Positions 34,664 through 36,596 of a DNA stretch of 36,596 bases are shown here, piece by piece. The stretch spans positions 1-36,596 of the forward strand of contig JANDJZ010001765.1 of assembly GCA_027943245.1 (NCBI GenBank), in the 5' to 3' direction. Source of the stretch: Acanthamoeba sp. SK_2022b (lineage: Eukaryota > Discosea > Longamoebia > Acanthamoebidae). The notes below the pieces were generated by a model. That model did not search any database, was not told the DNA's origin, and saw nothing but the letters and a program-made list of their open reading frames with translations. The first letter of the stretch is position 1; each line of letters opens with the position of its first letter. The position numbers were made by a program, and so were the translations under genes.

Positions 34664-34891
34664 AGAACGGCCGGGCGTGTCGGTGCCGTGCACCGCCGGG
34701 CTTTACGGGCTGCGCCCCGTGCCGACTTCGCCGTCACGGCCATCCGGCTCCAATCCCTCACGCCTTCGCGCCTGCGGCGCTGCGCGCTGCGCTTGCCTCC
34801 GGGGGAAAGCCCTGCGGCCTATCCCCGCCGCGCGATGCTTGGCGCCCCTGCAATCCCCCGAACCGGCAGCGCCGGATCGGCCACGCCAGCG
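34664..34891. repeat. Dispersed ICE repeat, copy 3 (~225 bp)
   Basis: Nearly full-length match to copy 2, with scattered differences. It fills most of the gap between the DUF736 gene and the XRE gene and has no coding content of its own. Confidence 0.85.
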
Positions 34892-34901
34892 ACGTCGCAC
34901 G

Positions 34902-35195
34902 CTATGGCGTGTCACTCTTCTTCGCCACAGTCTCCAACTCCTGGCGCACCTGCACCAGAAGCTGATCGACCTGCTGCAGATCGTCGCCGGCATAGGCCAG
35001 CGTCAGCAGCGTGAGCGGGTGCACCTCCATGACCTCGCACAGCTCGGCCAGCTTGTTCAAGGTGGGGCTTTTGAGGTCGCGCTCCAGCGTGCTCATGTAG
35101 GTGCGGCTGGACACGTCGGAGAACGCCTCCTGGCTCAATCCACGCGCTTTCCTGATGGTCTTTAGTGCCTCCGACAATGTATGTTTCGCTGCCAA
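34902..35195 (-). CDS. XRE-family HTH transcriptional regulator
   Basis: A 97-aa protein. An HTH spans about 8-62 (LKTIRKARGLSQEAFSDVSSRTYMSTLERD, then LNKLAELCEVMEV). The C-terminus (65-97) is helical and may dimerise. The start appears to be TTG at 35193-35195, with GGGGAG eight bases upstream. It is divergent from the DUF2958 gene, so it could control the backbone promoter between them. Confidence 0.85.
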   Translation of the reverse strand: MAAKHTLSEALKTIRKARGLSQEAFSDVSSRTYMSTLERDLKSPTLNKLAELCEVMEVHPLTLLTLAYAGDDLQQVDQLLVQVRQELETVAKKSDTP

Positions 35196-35418
35196 CCCTG
35201 GATCTCCCCAAAATCCAAGATGACAGCCGATTGCGCCCTATAGGACTACAATCTATAGTGTTCAACCATGCCCGCCTGCCGCTTTCGTGCTTTTACGGAA
35301 ATCCGTATCTGCGGCTTCTCACAGAAGCGCAAAGCCGCGTCCGTGCCTTTCCACAAACCCGCCAATGCGGTTTTGCGCTTTCACGCTTCGGCGGTTTTGT
35401 GCGAATGAGGGGACGCTC

Positions 35419-35766
35419 ATGAACCAGCTCATCACCGAGGACGAGCGCAGGCTGTTGCTGGAACACGGCCAGGCCCGCGCCGCTGGCCGGGTCATCGACC
35501 CGCTGCCCGTGGTGCGGCTGTTCACGCCGGATGCACACGCCACCTGGCTGCTGGTGTCGCTCGACCCCGCCGACGGCGATACGGCCCATGGCCTGATCGA
35601 CTTGGGGATCGGCATGCCCGAGCTGGGCAAAATCAAGCTGTCCGATCTCGCATCCATCGTCGGGCCGAGCAAACAGCCCGTGATGCGGGACCGGTATTTC
35701 CGGGCGGTGCGCCCGTTGTCGGAGTACCTACGGCTGGCCCAGGAGAACGGCTCCATCCTCGATTGA
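35419..35766 (+). CDS. DUF2958 protein
   Basis: A 115-aa protein from the ATG at 35419 (GAGGGGACG upstream). Family segments are PLPVVRLFTPDAHATWLLVSLDP and DTAHGLIDLGIGMPELGKIKLSDL. It is a common plasmid/ICE backbone protein of unknown function, usually near DUF736, DUF932 and ParB genes, as here. Confidence 0.9.
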   Translation: MNQLITEDERRLLLEHGQARAAGRVIDPLPVVRLFTPDAHATWLLVSLDPADGDTAHGLIDLGIGMPELGKIKLSDLASIVGPSKQPVMRDRYFRAVRPLSEYLRLAQENGSILD

Positions 35767-36111
35767 GCCGTTCGCGCCCAGGCCAAGCCGGGCGCATTGA
35801 GACTCTTTCGGTCTTGCCCCGGACCCGTCCGGCCTTAGTCCGCACTATTGCAACAAATCGGTGCCATCGTGACGCAAACGGTCATGATGCCGGCCGTGGC
35901 ATCGGGCACGGTGGATATCGCAGGAGGCGCGTATGTCCTCGCGTGCCACCGTCGCATTCAGACGATCCATGCAACCCATCCGATGCATTTCGTCTTGACA
36001 CGCAAGTTACTAATCTACCAGCTTATTCACGATTGGATGCTGGTTCGACGCGGTGAAGTTTGCATGTGAAATCTGTGACGGCAGTCCTGCGGTTATATGG
36101 GAGCTTGCGTC
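35767..36111. other. Intergenic stretch, likely promoter region
   Basis: No gene is supported; a 73-codon frame at 35848-36069 has no ribosome binding site or homology that I recognise. TTGACA at 35995-36000 could be a -35 box, but no -10 lies at the right distance. The AT-richer part (35980-36050) is the most promoter-like. Confidence 0.4.
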
Positions 36112-36596
36112 ATGGCCGAGCTGCGCCACTTCGCGCCCTGGTATCCGACTGCCGCCTACCTCTACGTCCTGTGCCTGGACACGCTCGCACTGGCCTGGGA
36201 GTACCTGCGCCGCCATCCCGACTACCGGATCGACTGGCTGCGCCGTGCGCGCCGCCCCGACGCTGCGCATCATTGGGGCTTGCGTTTGTTGGAAGACCCG
36301 ACCCTGGATGCGCGTGACGCGCATCCTGCCTGGCTCCCCGGCCATGAGGCCGTGGTGCAGCTTCACCCGGATGCCGACCCGCCTCCGGAGGCCACCGCCT
36401 TCGCGTTCTGGCGCATCCCCGGCCACAAGCAGCTGCTGCACGACGGCAAGGGTCTGGCGCTGATCGCGCGCAGCCCCGGCCTTTGCCAGCGCTATGCGCT
36501 GGCGCCTGGCCTCGAGGACGGCATGGCGGTGGCTTACGCCCACCGCGATCGCAGCACCACGCACGCACCCGACACACCTACGCCCATGGCGCGGCC
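36112..36596 (+). CDS. DUF6499/DUF2285-type ICE regulator (partial, runs off the window)
   Basis: The first 161 codons from an ATG at 36112 with GGGAG at 36099-36103. The N-terminus (FAPWYPTAAYLYVLCLDTLA, then WEYLRRHPDYRIDWL) is the DUF6499-like part seen in ICE 'transcriptional regulator domain' proteins, usually followed by DUF2285. No stop is reached. In Tn4371-like ICEs such a gene sits before the HTH, repA and parA genes, which would lie beyond the window. Confidence 0.8.
   Translation, partial: MAELRHFAPWYPTAAYLYVLCLDTLALAWEYLRRHPDYRIDWLRRARRPDAAHHWGLRLLEDPTLDARDAHPAWLPGHEAVVQLHPDADPPPEATAFAFWRIPGHKQLLHDGKGLALIARSPGLCQRYALAPGLEDGMAVAYAHRDRSTTHAPDTPTPMAR

Noticed and set aside
1..36596. 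CRISPR arrays, rRNA or tRNA genes
   Set aside because: No regularly spaced short repeats, no rRNA segments and no cloverleaf-like tRNA sequence were found, including at the left att site.

Overview
The window is the left part of an integrative and conjugative element (ICE) of the Tn4371 type or a close relative, in a GC-rich proteobacterium. Burkholderiales or Pseudomonas-like hosts fit best; the sequence alone cannot separate them. The ICE call rests on four things: a tyrosine integrase at the left edge, TTTTTCAT at 43-50 (the attachment core I recall for Tn4371-family ICEs) between the integrase and the edge, the backbone series DUF932 - ParB - small ORF - DUF736 - XRE regulator - DUF2958 - DUF2285-type regulator, and GC-rich intergenic repeats between backbone genes.

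Region 1 (1-7635) holds the terminator and att site, the integrase with an overlapping YhcG/DUF1016 PD-(D/E)XK protein, and then a defence-type cluster. The cluster is a HigA-like HTH gene behind two interlocking palindromes, an Mrr-like endonuclease, and a three-gene ABC-3C system. That system consists of a REase-like effector, a middle component and a DUF3732 ATPase. The four large genes are chained by 4-bp ATGA overlaps.

Region 2 (7636-10470 and 30839-36596) is ICE backbone. Its parB gene is cut in two by a 20,365-bp insertion at 10471-30835. The insertion has matching ends (TTAGGTC/GACCTAA plus a symmetric GTGTCCT box) and a 6-bp direct repeat, GCCATG. Removing the insert and one repeat leaves the two parB halves in frame, as 683 codons.

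Region 3 (10471-30835) is that insertion. It starts with three overlapping tyrosine recombinase genes and a small coiled-coil/HTH partner, as in recombinase-in-trio (RIT) or Tn554-like elements. The cargo follows. It includes YnfA, a broken DUF3701-integrase/nitrate-reductase-associated junction, a DksA/TraR-like zinc finger protein, cyclopropane fatty acid synthase and a phosphoethanolamine transferase. A tightly coupled five-gene operon on the minus strand runs S1-domain protein -> RF3 -> MFS transporter -> Hen1-type RNA 2'-O-methyltransferase -> NAD kinase. A SulP transporter with two tandem UspA proteins comes next, and a Tn3 transposase remnant lies near the right end. The cargo reads as stress-tolerance and envelope-modification functions.

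The best candidate for an undescribed system is the S1-RF3-MFS-Hen1-NADK operon: RNA and translation functions coupled to an exporter and NADP supply, with no Pnkp ligase nearby. Second is the ABC-3C cluster with two different REase-fold proteins. Third is the recombinase trio, whose predicted circle junction is an inverted-arm core with a 6-bp spacer.
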